Positions 10,743-23,642 of a stretch of 64,000 nt of DNA are shown here, piece after piece; the first letter of the stretch is position 1, and the number at the start of each line of letters is the position of its first letter. The stretch is taken from positions 473,141 through 537,140 of the forward strand of contig CABFPE010000315.1 in assembly GCA_900660155.1 (NCBI GenBank), in the 5' to 3' direction. Source of the stretch: Hofstenia miamia. Its lineage: Eukaryota > Xenacoelomorpha > Acoela > Hofsteniidae. Below the pieces are notes generated by a model that ran no database searches, was not told where the DNA came from, and saw only the letters and a list, made by a program, of their open reading frames with translations. A program made the translations under genes and the position numbers.

Positions 10743-11820
10743 TAACAGGTGCAAAAATTCAAAGTTTTCAACTTTAAGATTATCTTTGATTTGGAAAAAT
10801 AGTTTGATCTAAGAGTCTCATTAATGTTAATTTATGGTAGATCATTTTGTACATCAATTGTTTTAAATTTTACGTAAGATTTTGCATAGCATTTGAATGT
10901 AACAGTCAAGTACTCTTTATTTTAGTGATGATTTTTAGTTTTAGCATTATTTCCTTTAATAGGGACGATTTACTACCGAAGTTGTCTCTAATAGGAAACC
11001 TGAAATTTTGAACTAAATGTCATTTTAGAAGTATATAAAATTTGGCATATTTTGCCTGCGGGTTTTTATAGACGTTCACTTTGTACGAACTCTATAGGAC
11101 ATAAAACACATTAATGCCAGGTTAGAGAAACTCCCCAATAAGGTTGGTACTTAAATTTGCCAATGCATCCTACAGCCGTCAGAAATTATCTTCCAGCAAA
11201 AGATGCACTATAAAATGTCTCTTAGCCAATAGCATTAATCAAAATGCATTATGAATATGTTAATTAGTATCATACATAAAAATTTAGAAATTGCATATGT
11301 AAGAAGGAAGTGAAATGTTAATTTAATGCTTATCTGAATTAATTACGATCTTAACTAGGTGTCTCTTAAACAATGCCCCAATTAAGCGCATTTGACAAAT
11401 TCAACTAACAACCACCCCCATCCCCCACAATAATATCCGTTATAATAAAAATTATTTTCATGTATTGTGTTGCCTCTAAAAAACCCCCAGAATGGTCTTT
11501 TGTCTCTAATTCGAAAAAGAAGAAATAGTCTTAGAATGTATATATTTATTGTTATGAAATTTGTGAATATTTTAAATAAATTTCAAAAGACAGACATTTG
11601 GAGCGTGGTTTAAAGCATGACTTTTTTTCAGCATCTGAACTCCCGTTCTATCATAAATTTTTTCAACTCCTCTTCCTACAGTCAAACGTATATTTTAAAA
11701 AGGTAAAGCTAGAAGTATTTCTACATGCTTTATTTGCCTGATGTACAGAATGAAAATATGAAATGATGTCTTTCATTTTAGATTCAATATTATTTCAAGT
11801 TATTATAATGTTTCTTTTAG
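10743..11820. other. CIAPIN1: Region upstream of CIAPIN1
   Basis: AT-rich, with no element recognised. The promoter and any 5' noncoding exon of CIAPIN1 should lie here, because TTTCTTTTAG directly before the ATG looks like a splice acceptor. No clear TATA or donor could be assigned. Confidence 0.3.
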
Positions 11821-11823
11821 AGA

Positions 11824-12177
11824 ATGGATCTAGATGAAAATTTGATTAAATTCGTTTGTATTGATGGAGACGCTAAAAACCTACCACCTGAGTTATCAAC
11901 AATAAAAAACCTTAATGCTACTATCCATTCCAATGTTGACAAATCTTTCCAGTATGACCTTATCTTAAGCTGTAATTCTCAGTCGAGATCTTTATCTGCG
12001 TATTTGGATATTCTTTCCCCTAGTGGCACTTTAATTGTGATCAATGATAATTTACCATCACAAGAAGAGTTGTTACTAGTTGGCTTTCATTCGGTTTTGA
12101 AAACATCATCATTCATTCAAGGAAAAAAGCCATCTTTTAATGTTGGCTCATCGCAAAAATTAAATTTTTCTAAAAAG
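11824..12177 (+). CDS. CIAPIN1: CIAPIN1 coding exon 1
   Basis: 118 codons from ATG to the donor AAAAAG|gtaatt. A splice-acceptor-like TTTCTTTTAG ends three bases before the ATG, suggesting an upstream noncoding (or short coding) exon. It encodes the SAM-methyltransferase-like domain ([29 protein letters not shown]), which in this family does not bind SAM. Confidence 0.9.
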
Positions 12178-12195
12178 GTAATTTTGATAAAAACT

Positions 12196-12240
<45 letters not shown>

Positions 12241-12993
12241 AATAAGTTGCGGTGAGTGCGTTTACAATTGGTAAATTTGTGGAACTCCCAAAAATAACAT
12301 TGTAATGGAGAAATTAATCATATTTAATAATAATTTAATGAAAGTTCGGCCGTATTTGATGCTCTCGTTGCTTGTTAATACATGTTTTATTTTTGCAAAA
12401 ATGGTCGTGCTCCGTGCAAATGCCATGTAATGGGTGAAAATGTAAGATGTTCGCACTACCTATTGAATTTTCAAAAAACTCGAAAGAAATACAAACAGGC
12501 TATATTTATTTTCCTTCGGAGAGCAAATGCAAACGGTCAGTATAGGGTAAATACTATTAAATTTTTTACCGAAGTAAATAGTCAATTTACTAAGGGTGAG
12601 ATAAGATCAATCTTAAGAATATGAAATAGTAATTTTTTGTTAAACGTAATGATTTAAAAATTTGAAAGAAATTTACATGAAAATTGACAGTTACAAAGTA
12701 GTTGAAATAAATTATTTACTTTTTTATACTTGACTAATTAATATATTTTTAAATATAATATTGCAGATATAACGTATATATGATGGATTTCACTCGCACA
12801 CATATAATATAGTTGTATTCTCATCCGATTTTCAATAAATTAGTAAAAATATTAAAAAATATTTTCAATTGCACTCAGCGTGACTTATGTTATTCTACAA
12901 ATGTACTGATAGCTTCCTATTTTGTGCATTTTTGCACTCATCGCGACTGATTTTTTACCATTTTGAACTGAACGCGATTTATTTTATGCAAAT

Positions 12994-13031
<38 letters not shown>

Positions 13032-16000
13032 AAAAGAACAAAAATAATTCATAGTTAAAATACAAGTGTACAAACTAAAATAAATGAATAAATGGAGTTT
13101 GCTGACATTTTGTATTTTAATTTTGTTTCTCCTTAATATAATTCGATTCTGCGGTCTTGGTGCATTTGTGTTTTATTTAAGCATTAAAGTCTGATGTTTA
13201 TGCTTTGTGAATTTTTGAGTTCATATAAATTTCGGAATGTAAGAGTCCATATAGATGTTCGTGAATTTGTCTTTTAGTTTCAGCAATGTAGAAGCTTTCA
13301 CATTTCCTAACATTATATTTATAAACACTTGATAAAATCAATGTTTTTTTAATTTGATCTTTGTTATGAATTTAATTGATGTTTTTTCCGAAATTAAAAT
13401 TGGTATAAGTCTTTATTTAAATAATATGGAGGTTCTTAAGACGTGCTTCGTATGGTTTAGTAAAATGTAGTTTCCAAATGTGAAATATATTTTTACACTT
13501 ATCTGAAAATCACAATCTGAATAGATTACAATGTCAATGTATTGACTGATTCCTCAAAATCAATTTTAGTATTATTCGTTAATTTAAAAAACAGAATCCA
13601 TTTATTTAATAACTTTATTGGAGTGCACACTTATTGAACTCCTTTCTATTAGGCAATTTTGCTGATTGGCTTATAAAATTCATTTTAAGAAATTGCCAAT
13701 TTTACTGTGAAATTTTTCTAATATTTATTATTAATTAAATCTTACATTTTTTGCATACAATATTGGACAGTTTTTGAAATTTTTTTATCTTGCTGTCATG
13801 TCCTGCTTTCAGCAACATAAATTTGTTGGAGTAGCAAATTCGAAGTGATTACGATTCTTAGGGGTAATTCTCGTTATTCATTTGTTGTAAAATCATTGTT
13901 AGTTCATTGAATGTTCAAGATTCACAGTTTATCTAAATTTCTACTGAATAGATTTGTTATTCGATTTGCACTATCAAATGCTTCTTAATCATTCTACTAA
14001 TAATAACTAATACCATGATACATTTTAATGGTGATCAATATTTAATATGTATATGACTGAAACTAATTCATACCGTATTGGCATATATAATGTTGCAATA
14101 TACCATTAAAATTTTCATAAAATAACCAAATTTGAAACAACTATGCAGAAATTAATTGGTTTCTGTGCAATCTCAACTTAATGTGAATCTTTATATTGCG
14201 AACGCGGAATTTTCTTGTAGATTTAATTATAATGGAAATTGTGTACTTTTGTTAAAGGAAATTTGTAGGAAGGTGGTTTTAAAATGTATATCAGACAACC
14301 AGATTTAGGTCATCTAGATATTAAAAAGCAGAGTGTAATTAAGCAAAAACTTCTTGAAGCAATATTCCGGGCATATTCAGCAATATACATACCAAATATC
14401 ATTTACGCTCTCTAATATATCAAACAGCGTGATAACACTTAGCGAGTTTAAGAGTTTATCTTGAATAATAACTCTTCACAAGAGATAAAGGTATATTGAT
14501 ATAAAACATCTTTAAGTTTCACATAGTTGTCCATGAAATTTAATGCATTTTTATGTAGATGATGCTCTGATTATCCTTCTAAGCCATGTTGTAGGTAATC
14601 CGTTATCTATGATGTCTATAATAATTTGTGAATTTCTTGCTTATAGTACGCCTACGTTTATTTCATGGAAAATCGCAATGCAATAAAAATCAATTTTTGT
14701 TTTTCAAGATTCTGAATTCTAAGAGTTCATTAACAACTGATATCCCTTTGGAAATGATGTAAATATTTCGAGGCCTAGCCGAAATTTCCTCAGTCTATAC
14801 TCACTCTATGGAATTTTGAACTATTTTGAAACGTAATCTTTAAGATTCTAACACAGTGCATAGTTGTGCTTTACGCGGTTTTAAGGGTTTAAGCATGATT
14901 AATATTAATATTGAGATCTATTGAACAAGGAAAAATTACTTAGAATTAAGTGTTAACAGCTTTTCATCATACAATATGAAAGATATGCAGAAAGATATAG
15001 CAATTCTGAGCTGCCATTGATAATGAAATGAGTTATATGAAACTTATTTCTGGCACGGAAGAAAAGTGTTCCACATATACCGACTTTTAGTGTATCGAAT
15101 ATTTGTATTTCTCTTGAAGTAAAGGCATTCATCTTATAACTACCAAGAGACTATTAAGAATTTTTTAAGCTAAACGAAATATTCCATGAATTGTTAGAAA
15201 TCAGTTTTCCATAAAATATATTCAATTGTCACAATACCAACCATAACGACTTAGCGCTATTCAAAACAGAAAATTTATTTTAGCTCTGTAGCTCTTAATT
15301 GTCTTTGGATGGAGTTATTTAATATTGTCACTGCAATAACAAGGTTTTTGCAATATCAATTTTTATTTCATTTATAAAATGATCGCTTATGTTTGGTGAT
15401 TTTGTTTTTGTAAAAAATATGTATTGCTTTAGAAATCGTTTTATTTTATCCAAAACATGTAGTTTCAATTTCTGAACTCTCTTTATTTAACTTGATTTCA
15501 ATATATTTTGAATCGGTTTCTGCTGGTTTCATATTGTTTATATATATATATATATACACACACACCCAGTCATATTAATTGCAACAGTTGTCATTTTTCG
15601 CTAAACTCAAAAAAACTCCAAAAAACTTTTATTGCAACAACAATTAGAAACATAGAAATACAGTGTCAGTAGCCTGTGTGGCCGCCGCATAACTTGCGTA
15701 GTACTTCAACACTCCGCTTCTAACTAGCCGCCGTATTGACACAAGCAGCAGCAATACCATTATCTGTTGTACAGATTTGGTTGACTCGATTGATGACTTC
15801 CTCACGCGTTGTAGTCCTTTGTAGCAACATCTTCCTTTTCAAAACGGCTTTCTATCGGATTCATATCCGGCCTGTACGGTGGCCACTCCAGTACAGCGAC
15901 ATCATGTTGTTCGAAGAGTTGTTTCAAAACTTGCGCATTATGGCATCGAGCATTATCGTGCTGATAAATCCAATTGTTGGTCGCATTAAAATGATGTGCA

Positions 16001-17017
16001 AATGGCAATAGATGTTGTTGAATGACGTTTCTGTACTTTTCGGCTGTCATAGTGCCTTCGATAGCCACCAAGGGTCCTGTCCCAGTCGCTGTTATACACC
16101 CCCAGAACATCACCTTCTTCGTGAATTGCCGAGGATGGCTAACATGAGCATCACGTATAGGAGAACCCGAACCTCTGCGAACGTACTGAGAGCGCGGACC
16201 GGTTATTTGCACAGCTGTTTCATCGGAGAACACTACAGAAGCCCATTGTGCGTCGCTCCATTGAAGGTGATCACGAGCCCATTGCAGCCGAGTACGCTTC
16301 CGAGCAGCAGTGAGAAAAGATGATGCCACTGGACGGCGAGCTATTCTACCAGATCGCACAAGGTTGCGACGAAATGTGCTGAGACTGCAGCTCCCCAACT
16401 TCTGCTCGTATTTCTTATGCTGTGGCTCNTGCCACTGGACGGCGACCTATTCTACCAGATCGCACAAGGTTGTGATGAATTGTGCTGAGACTTGCATGGA
16501 CTGCAGCTCCCCCAACTTCTGCTCGTATTTCTTATGCTGTGGCTCGTGGATTGATGACCGACACTTTTGCAACCTGTCTTTGCCTTTGAACCGAAAGCAT
16601 TCGAGGACGACCACAGTGGCCCCTACGACGTGTTGATGTGACACCCGTAGCACGGTGACGTTGAATTATTCGAGAAACAGTTGAGGGACACATATTCAAC
16701 ATTCTTCCAATATTTCGCACACCGTTTCCTCCATTATAGTGATGAATGATTAGATTGCGTAAGTTCTCTGGTGTGTCCGCCATGCAAATAATGCTAATTT
16801 CAAATGTAAATAATGAATTTATATGAGCTGTAGACAGATCCTATTGGTTAAATATTAATTCATAAGCAAAGTAGCAAAGTAGTATACAATTAATATTGTA
16901 ATGCGTGCGTGGAGTATGTGTTGGTATCTACTATATGCGTATTTACACATATTTAGCAAGTGTTGCAATTAATATGACTGGGTGTATATATATATATATT
17001 TAGATATACATATAGAT

Positions 17018-17052
<35 letters not shown>

Positions 17053-17646
17053 TTTAATTATTCGAATTGGATAAATATATCTATATATCTAAGCTTGAAT
17101 GTTCACTTTCTGACATCATTGAATAATTTAATTTATTGCAAAAATATTGTATTAAAAATCCATATTGTATTCAGAAAGGGTAGTTGTGATGGAACTATTT
17201 TGAGTACTTATTGTTTAATACCTCTGTTCTATGTGTATTCTATTTCGCGCATTATATAGTGTTTGCTTAGTGTATATTTATTGCATATTTAGCCATTGAA
17301 AAAAAAGAAATGGGTGATTTCAACGGATGACACTGATACAATTGACACTGACGCATTGCTAACTGAAGAAGATTTGAAGCCACCTGCCAAAGAAGCACTA
17401 ACTGCAGCTTCATGTGGTGTTAGCACTTCAGGGGTACGTAGAGCTTGCAAAGACTGCACGTGTGGCCTCGCTGAAGAAATCGAAGCTGAATCAGCTGCAG
17501 CTACAGCCAATTCAATGAAGTCTTCATGTGGGAATTGCTACCTTGGAGATGCTTTCAGATGCGCTGGTTGTCCTTATAAAGGCATGCCTGCTTTTAAGCC
17601 TGGAGAAAAAGTTTTGCTAACTAGTGATGGCTTAAGTGATATTTAA
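11824..17646 (+). CDS. CIAPIN1: Anamorsin / CIAPIN1 (Dre2 family), two coding exons
   Basis: Coding exons 11824-12177 and 17293-17646 join in phase 0 (K-K then P-L-K) to give about 235 residues. The family works in cytosolic iron-sulfur protein assembly: with the diflavin reductase NDOR1/Tah18 it passes electrons for Fe-S cluster building. The N-terminal exon matches the degenerate methyltransferase-like domain and ends with [14 protein letters not shown] (human GKKPNFEVGSS). The second exon carries the acidic linker ([13 protein letters not shown]), the first cluster-binding site [12 protein letters not shown], and the twin CX2C site [15 protein letters not shown] followed by [13 protein letters not shown]. 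The usual C-x8-C-x2-C-x-C spacing is C-x10 here. The N-terminus seems shorter than in vertebrates, so an upstream coding exon remains possible. Confidence 0.93.
12200..12238. repeat. (TA)n microsatellite
   Basis: About 19 TA units, just inside the CIAPIN1 intron 5' end. Confidence 0.95.
13001..13027. repeat. (TA)n microsatellite
   Basis: About 13 AT units within the CIAPIN1 intron. Confidence 0.95.
15564..16984 (-). mobile_element. Tc1-type DNA transposon in CIAPIN1 intron
   Basis: Terminal inverted repeats ACCCAGTCATATTAATTGC stand at the left end (15564-15590) and, inverted, at the right end (about 16955-16984). The element sits inside a TA microsatellite, as expected for TA-targeting Tc1 elements, and the flanking CA/TA repeats blur the exact ends. 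It is read on the minus strand, opposite to the host gene. Internal duplication around an N at 16429 is probably an assembly fault. Confidence 0.85.
15802..16783 (-). pseudogene. Tc1 transposase, degraded
   Basis: The N-terminal part starts with an ATG at 16783 and has the paired helix-turn-helix region ([18 protein letters not shown], then GRPRMLS). The catalytic part is in 16398-15802: [10 protein letters not shown] (first Asp), [11 protein letters not shown] (second Asp) and [12 protein letters not shown] (DDE-type Glu). The two parts are in different frames, and the middle contains a roughly 100 bp partial duplication around the N, so about 340 expected codons are not continuous. The C-terminal end departs from the family soon after NPIES. 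Confidence 0.85.
17021..17050. repeat. (TA)n microsatellite
   Basis: Part of a longer TA/GATA-rich stretch (16983-17050) at the right edge of the Tc1 insertion. Confidence 0.9.
17293..17646 (+). CDS. CIAPIN1: CIAPIN1 coding exon 2 (Fe-S binding C-terminus)
   Basis: Starts after the acceptor TGCATATTTAG and ends at TAA 17644-17646; ATTAAA about 20 bp beyond may be the polyadenylation signal. It holds all the cluster-ligand cysteines of the protein. Confidence 0.92.
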   Translation, partial: PLKKKKWVISTDDTDTIDTDALLTEEDLKPPAKEALTAASCGVSTSGVRRACKDCTCGLAEEIEAESAAATANSMKSSCGNCYLGDAFRCAGCPYKGMPAFKPGEKVLLTSDGLSDI

Positions 17647-18900
17647 TTTTTAAATTATTGAATTTTATTAAAGTTTTGTTTTTATTCATATTTTTGTAGT
17701 AAACCAAGTTCTTTAAAATATACGTATCTCCATTGAATGATAGTGCATCATGACCTGTATTTAATACGTAATGGTTGAATACAGAAGATAGGCCTTCATA
17801 TATATTTCTTTCAAAACCTACATGATCGACCAATTGTTAGGTTAATATAATGTAGCCTATATGGGTTACACGGAGAAATAACGGAAATCGTTAATATTGC
17901 GCCTATATGTAACTGTGGTATGCCAAATTATATTTTCATTTCTTGGCACGAATCGTTTTTAAAGCTGTGAGGATAATTAATAGCTGGTGAGCGATTTTTG
18001 GATGCCATCATTCAATGTGAAACACGTTTCTCCTTATATATTCCAGAGTTAAGGGGAGAATTTCTAGAATTGATTTTTAGAATAAGTTGAGTAGAAAGAA
18101 AATGCTGCCCTCAGCGACTCATTAAAATTGTTTTAATATTGTCGATATTCAAAACTGATGGAAAGCATAGGGCAACTCGATGAAAAACTATGTGCAAACT
18201 GTTAATTGGACTACAACTGCCCAATACTTACAAAAGCTGCTTCTACAACGAAAATCTATTAAAATTTTATATAATGCCTTTCCAGACATTCAATTTTTTG
18301 AGCCCCTAATTATATCGTCATGGTAGAGATTGTTTTAATTTACGTTTAAATATGCCTAATGTATTTGCAAAACGTATGTGTTGGTTCAAATTCCACATTT
18401 TTGCGGTTTTAATAATATACAAATTATGCCATATAGAGAATGTACCTCATTTTAATACTATACATGTACGAGTGCGAGGAGGGTTAAATTTTATTACAGT
18501 TTCAAACAACTTCAGTGAAAATATTAATAAATATTATGTAGTTAATTATTTAACAATGATATATTGATCTGTGTTTCTTATTGCAGTATAAGCTACCGAT
18601 ATATGTATTTTAGATACATGTGCGATAAATGTGTAACTTTGGTAGTATCGTTAGGCCTCCTATGATTTATGAATAAAACTAGACTATTCCAAACAAAATA
18701 ATCCTTATTGTAACTTTTTATTCTTAGAAAATGAATTTCTAATTGTTCATATTTTACCAGAAAATATTGATCAAGTCAAAAGAAGAAGGATTAGATAAGA
18801 TATGATATTTTTTATTCAGATAAATATTTACATTTTGAAACTAGTAATGTATTTGAATAGCGTTATAAAATATACAAACATACATACGAATACATGCAAT
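17647..18900. other. Intergenic, downstream of CIAPIN1
   Basis: AT-rich, nothing recognised beyond the putative polyadenylation signal of CIAPIN1. Confidence 0.5.
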
Positions 18901-19080
18901 AAAAGAAAACTGAATGCAATAAATATCACAGGCTATGGATAAATTACTATAGGAGTTTGAATAAAGAGATTTTATATAATCATTATTGAAGAATTTGTGT
19001 TATTGTCTTGATTTATCCGAAATATTTTTTCTTAGGGAACATTTTAATGTACTTGGAACTCATTGGGTAAAGAGAAAGAA
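18900..19080 (-). mobile_element. LINE 3' tail fragment
   Basis: Shares the phrase AGGCTATGGATAAATTACTA with 56873-56895, the 3' end of the LINE fragment at 56880-58050. On the minus strand it shows a matching C-terminal trace (KKKYFG). Small and decayed. Confidence 0.4.
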
Positions 19081-19544
19081 CAGTGAAGAATTACAAGCTT
19101 CTAAGTTCGAATAGCAGTATTAATGTATAACTTAGTTTTTAAGATAATTATCTGCTGTGGGAAAAGGATGCATCTAGAAATAGTGTATTTAGTTCTGGAA
19201 GAATTCTTGAAACATTCAGTGACCAACTATATTTGATAATATTCAATAAAAAATCATCAGTAAATATAATATTTGTATTACTAAATGATGCTATTATCTA
19301 CATCATTGTATAATTTTGCACTCTGGTATAGTATTACTTTACCTATGAATTTCATTGTTTAAAATTCGCTGGCAGTAATCTAAGCAATAGGCCGATGTTG
19401 GTAATTACTGCTAATTATGATTGAGACAAAAGTTTTTCTGATTTGCGCAATTCAGTTCACATAGAAAATTTTTCTGCATTCTTTTTTGAGTGTACAAGAC
19501 TTTAAGCAGACATATTTCCAGAAATTAATTGCTCTTGAGTAGAA

Positions 19545-20036
19545 CAATAGAACAGTTTGTCGCATCTGCAACGAAAGTGATGGGAAGACAGTTTCTCATC
19601 ACATCGGGAGCATGGCTAAAAAGCTACTAGTAAGTTATATTTGTTGCTGAAATTGAAACATCTTGGATTTAGCCAATATGAACTACAAACACTATACTAC
19701 GCATTAGTTATGCTCTCGCTAACATATTGTTGTTCAGTTTGGGGAGGTTCCTCAAAATCCCTTATGCTGCTCTTAGATAAAGTTCAGAAAAAAGCTTTAC
19801 GCCTTAAAATTATATAAAATTATACCCCTATTGAAAAAATCATAACCAACGTTGATAATGGGCTTCTTCAGCAGATACTAACTTCTGAGAATCATGTACT
19901 GCAAGATATTCTGCCTCAACGCTCACATTATGGAGATAATCGACTGCGGGGGAGGCTCCCTGGAGTAATCAAAACCAACTCTGAACGAGAATTTTCTCTA
20001 TTTCCATATCGGCTCCTTCGTAGAATGAAAATCTAG
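19545..20036 (+). mobile_element. LINE ORF2 C-terminal fragment
   Basis: On the plus strand 19555-19625 reads CRICNESDGKTVSHHIGSM, a Cys/His motif of the kind seen near the C-terminus of some LINE ORF2 proteins. From 19640 another stretch reads KLKHLGFSQYELQTLYYAL and TYCCSVWGGSSKSL, then RLRGRLPGVIKTNSERE and FPYRLLRRMKI with a stop at about 20036. The same motifs occur in the LINE nested at 53400-54200 (SVSVWGGCGKSL, LRERLPAPERDI), so both come from one family. One in-frame stop is visible. Confidence 0.65.
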
Positions 20037-22383
20037 CATTTTTATAACTTAAATGGATGTTTTTATCTACTTTAAAATGTAAGTTTATTATTATTATATA
20101 TATATGCTTGTATAGTTCGTTTAACTAATCAGAATTCGTAGACATAGTCCATGCTCAACCGTTGTAATAAAGCTAATTAATGAACTCAGAATAGGACTCA
20201 TATTTCGAAAGTAAGAACAGGCTCATACTCAATTATAGCACTTTATCCGAAAATAATATATCAATTTAGTTATTTACAAAGAGTTACTGTTTAATGTAGT
20301 GTATATTGGAACACAATTATGCTTCCTTTGTCATTATGTCCTATAATACTTGATGATCTGTTTGTGACATGAGTAACATTGACATTTGATGTTACTTATT
20401 TCTCTTTTGGTCAGTTTACTCAGCTAATGTAAATGTTTTCAAATAACTCAGATTGTACAGCACTATTTAATCTCATATCTGTCGTTCTGCAATAATTACT
20501 GTACTTTACAGCGTGTCACATCCGCAATGCTTAAAAATTATCTTGGTACTGGTGACTTTTTTCACATTTTTTCATGTAGATTATTATTGCTAGTGTATCA
20601 TAATCTACATTCAAGATTTTGTTCTTGTGTCCCTAAAAGATGTTTTCCTTCCTAACTCAATTGCTGTTCCTTATCAGAAATATATACTTTTTCAAGAATT
20701 TTCCCAATGTACTTAAAAACGATGTCATAAGCTATTTTATCCACGACATCATTATTTATTTTAGTGCTTTTTACAATAAATAGGCAAAGTACAATAAGTC
20801 ATTTTAGTTTCAAAAAGTGTTTGCTCTCTTTAGCTAAATTCATTGTCATTAATTTTTAATTGATAAGAGATGATATAATTAACGACATAATTCTTTGGTT
20901 GTTAAGATAATTCTTTTTTGAAACAGTCTTGAAATCTTTAATCACTTTCTTTTTTTCCTGATCAAGTATCTTTATCCAAGTTATTTCACAATTTTTCTAC
21001 AGTATTAAAAATACGTTTTTGATTATTTTACTTCTAAATTTTCTACATTGATATGTACCACATCTAATATTATAATTTAATGAGATGTTATCTTTTAATT
21101 TATAAAATATTTCTGAGATCTTCTATTGCATTATTTCATCTGGATGTAAGAACATATAATCTTTTGTTATTCGTCATTTAATCACATTGTTATTACTATT
21201 TATAAGTATGTTCATACTTTTAAAAATTTTCCTTAACTTCTTTTTAGAAATATCAGATAGGTTTAATGAAATTTATTAATTCAATGAAAATAATGTTTTG
21301 AATATGTAGCCTTCATTTTTATTTAGAATTGTTTTAAATATATTATACTTCCAGTGTAAATTGATCTTGCATTTTGAAAAAATATTTTATTTTTTATAAC
21401 TAAATTGATAATCACATAACTTTAAATGATTCGATATTTCTGTTGATGTTCTATTCTCAAGTACGAAGAATTTACTTCAATTGCAAAAGCAAAGAAAGAT
21501 ATTTACTGAAGGATTGGATATAAAAAGAACAAAGGGATTGGAAATTTACTATTTTAGGTGATTGCATTTTGTAACTGTATTACTTACTGGTGTTTTTGAT
21601 TTTTATTTCTTACGTATCGCTTTACTTAGATTGTTTAAATGCACCCTCAATGGTCAATTGTAAATGTATCTGCATAATGACTGTTTCACGTTTCAGCTTA
21701 TCCTAAGCTAATGTTATATTTGTTCTATACACTTCTTAAGATGAATTGTAAAGCTTAACATACTTTTGTTATTTTAAAATTATTTCATGTAATGGGTACT
21801 CTTTTTATGAAAGTACAAAATGCATTTAAAAATAATGAATTAATTCTTTCTCTGTAAAATTGATGTTTTTCGTACTAGTCTAAGTGGTTTGAATTGAAAT
21901 TGCCTACAAAAAGTGCCTTTAGAAATTTTTCTATCCGAAAAATACCTCTCCGCATTATTATTATTCCTCCACTCATTAGAGTCATAATATTATTAATTAA
22001 ATCATGTCAAAAATATGCCCTCAAAAATGAAACAAAACGGTTTTCTTCTGTACGTAATCAGGTTTCATGAAGAAATATTTTTTGACTTAAATCCGAAGAT
22101 AAAATATGTCCTTCCAAAATTGCAAATTTATAATGCCAAATATTTTTTCAATAACTACCTTGAATAAATAATGTTCTTAATCTCTTTTATAAAAATCTGC
22201 AATCGAATTCAATTGGAAAAACTTAAAGATATAACAGTTACCATTTATCGAAATATTCCCCATTTAGAAAAGCAAAAATTTCTTTCTTACTGTAATATTT
22301 TCGATTTGATTTGGTTTTAAAAAAAGCACGCAGTTTCCGTTTTTTCATTTACTCCTTATCTTTATAAGCAAGCTATCTTACGA

Positions 22384-22387
<4 letters not shown>
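20037..22387. other. AT-rich intergenic region
   Basis: About 2.3 kb of AT-rich sequence with no coding, repeat or transposon signature that I can name, apart from a short TA run near 20094. Confidence 0.5.

Positions 22388-22438
<51 letters not shown>
22388..22438. repeat. (TA)n microsatellite
   Basis: About 25 units, directly bordering a Penelope-like fragment. Confidence 0.95.
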
Positions 22439-22440
<2 letters not shown>

Positions 22441-22442
<2 letters not shown>

Positions 22443-22625
22443 TTTAGAAAATAATGGATATCCTCACAGACTGATTAAAAGACATGTAGATGAATTAATA
22501 TTATTAAATTGTAACAATCATAACCAAATGAAATCAAAAGAAGAACCAAATTCAAAACAAATATGTTAGGAAAATTCCTTATATCAGCAACAAAGTTAAA
22601 GTTTTCCAATCAAAGATAAAGAAAT
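22441..22625 (+). mobile_element. Penelope-like element RT C-terminal fragment
   Basis: Plus strand reads ILENNGYPHRLIKRHVDEL, then, after a frame change, KIPYISNKVKVFQSKIKK. NGYP-x-x-LI and IPYI are landmarks just after the reverse transcriptase core of Penelope-like retroelements. It is bounded on the left by (TA)n and on the right by the assembly gap. Confidence 0.6.
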
Positions 22626-23569
22626 NNNNNNNNNNNNNNNNNNNNNNNNNNNNNNNNNNNNNNNNNNNNNNNNNNNNNNNNNNNNNNNNNNNNNNNNNNN
22701 NNNNNNNNNNNNNNNNNNNNNNNNNNNNNNNNNNNNNNNNNNNNNNNNNNNNNNNNNNNNNNNNNNNNNNNNNNNNNNNNNNNNNNNNNNNNNNNNNNNN
22801 NNNNNNNNNNNNNNNNNNNNNNNNNNNNNNNNNNNNNNNNNNNNNNNNNNNNNNNNNNNNNNNNNNNNNNNNNNNNNNNNNNNNNNNNNNNNNNNNNNNN
22901 NNNNNNNNNNNNNNNNNNNNNNNNNNNNNNNNNNNNNNNNNNNNNNNNNNNNNNNNNNNNNNNNNNNNNNNNNNNNNNNNNNNNNNNNNNNNNNNNNNNN
23001 NNNNNNNNNNNNNNNNNNNNNNNNNNNNNNNNNNNNNNNNNNNNNNNNNNNNNNNNNNNNNNNNNNNNNNNNNNNNNNNNNNNNNNNNNNNNNNNNNNNN
23101 NNNNNNNNNNNNNNNNNNNNNNNNNNNNNNNNNNNNNNNNNNNNNNNNNNNNNNNNNNNNNNNNNNNNNNNNNNNNNNNNNNNNNNNNNNNNNNNNNNNN
23201 NNNNNNNNNNNNNNNNNNNNNNNNNNNNNNNNNNNNNNNNNNNNNNNNNNNNNNNNNNNNNNNNNNNNNNNNNNNNNNNNNNNNNNNNNNNNNNNNNNNN
23301 NNNNNNNNNNNNNNNNNNNNNNNNNNNNNNNNNNNNNNNNNNNNNNNNNNNNNNNNNNNNNNNNNNNNNNNNNNNNNNNNNNNNNNNNNNNNNNNNNNNN
23401 NNNNNNNNNNNNNNNNNNNNNNNNNNNNNNNNNNNNNNNNNNNNNNNNNNNNNNNNNNNNNNNNNNNNNNNNNNNNNNNNNNNNNNNNNNNNNNNNNNNN
23501 NNNNNNNNNNNNNNNNNNNNNNNNNNNNNNNNNNNNNNNNNNNNNNNNNNNNNNNNNNNNNNNNNNNNN
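22626..23569. other. Assembly gap (N)
   Basis: 944 undetermined bases. Long open frames through it are artefacts. Confidence 1.
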
Positions 23570-23597
23570 TATATATATATATATATATATATATATC
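23570..23597. repeat. (TA)n microsatellite
   Basis: Follows the gap and borders the 3' end of the LINE at 23643-24603. Confidence 0.95.
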
Positions 23598-23642
23598 ACT
23601 TTTTGCGCCCTTAGGTCGAATATACAAAGTGCAAAAATAAAC

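Larger units (their letters stand above)
12178..15538 (+). other. CIAPIN1: CIAPIN1 intron, left part
   Basis: AT-rich intron sequence with (TA)n tracts at 12200-12238 and 13001-13027. Sequence on both sides of 12250-12980 has repeated cactcatcgcgac/gcactcagcgtgac-like phrases that hint at a decayed repeat. No coding sequence was recognised. Confidence 0.5.

Noticed and set aside
17289-17510. Minus-strand frame opposite CIAPIN1 exon 2
   Set aside because: Antisense shadow of a well-supported coding exon.
18365-18395. GGTTCAAATTCC looked like a tRNA T-loop
   Set aside because: No matching acceptor stem, D-arm or anticodon arm in the preceding 70 bases.
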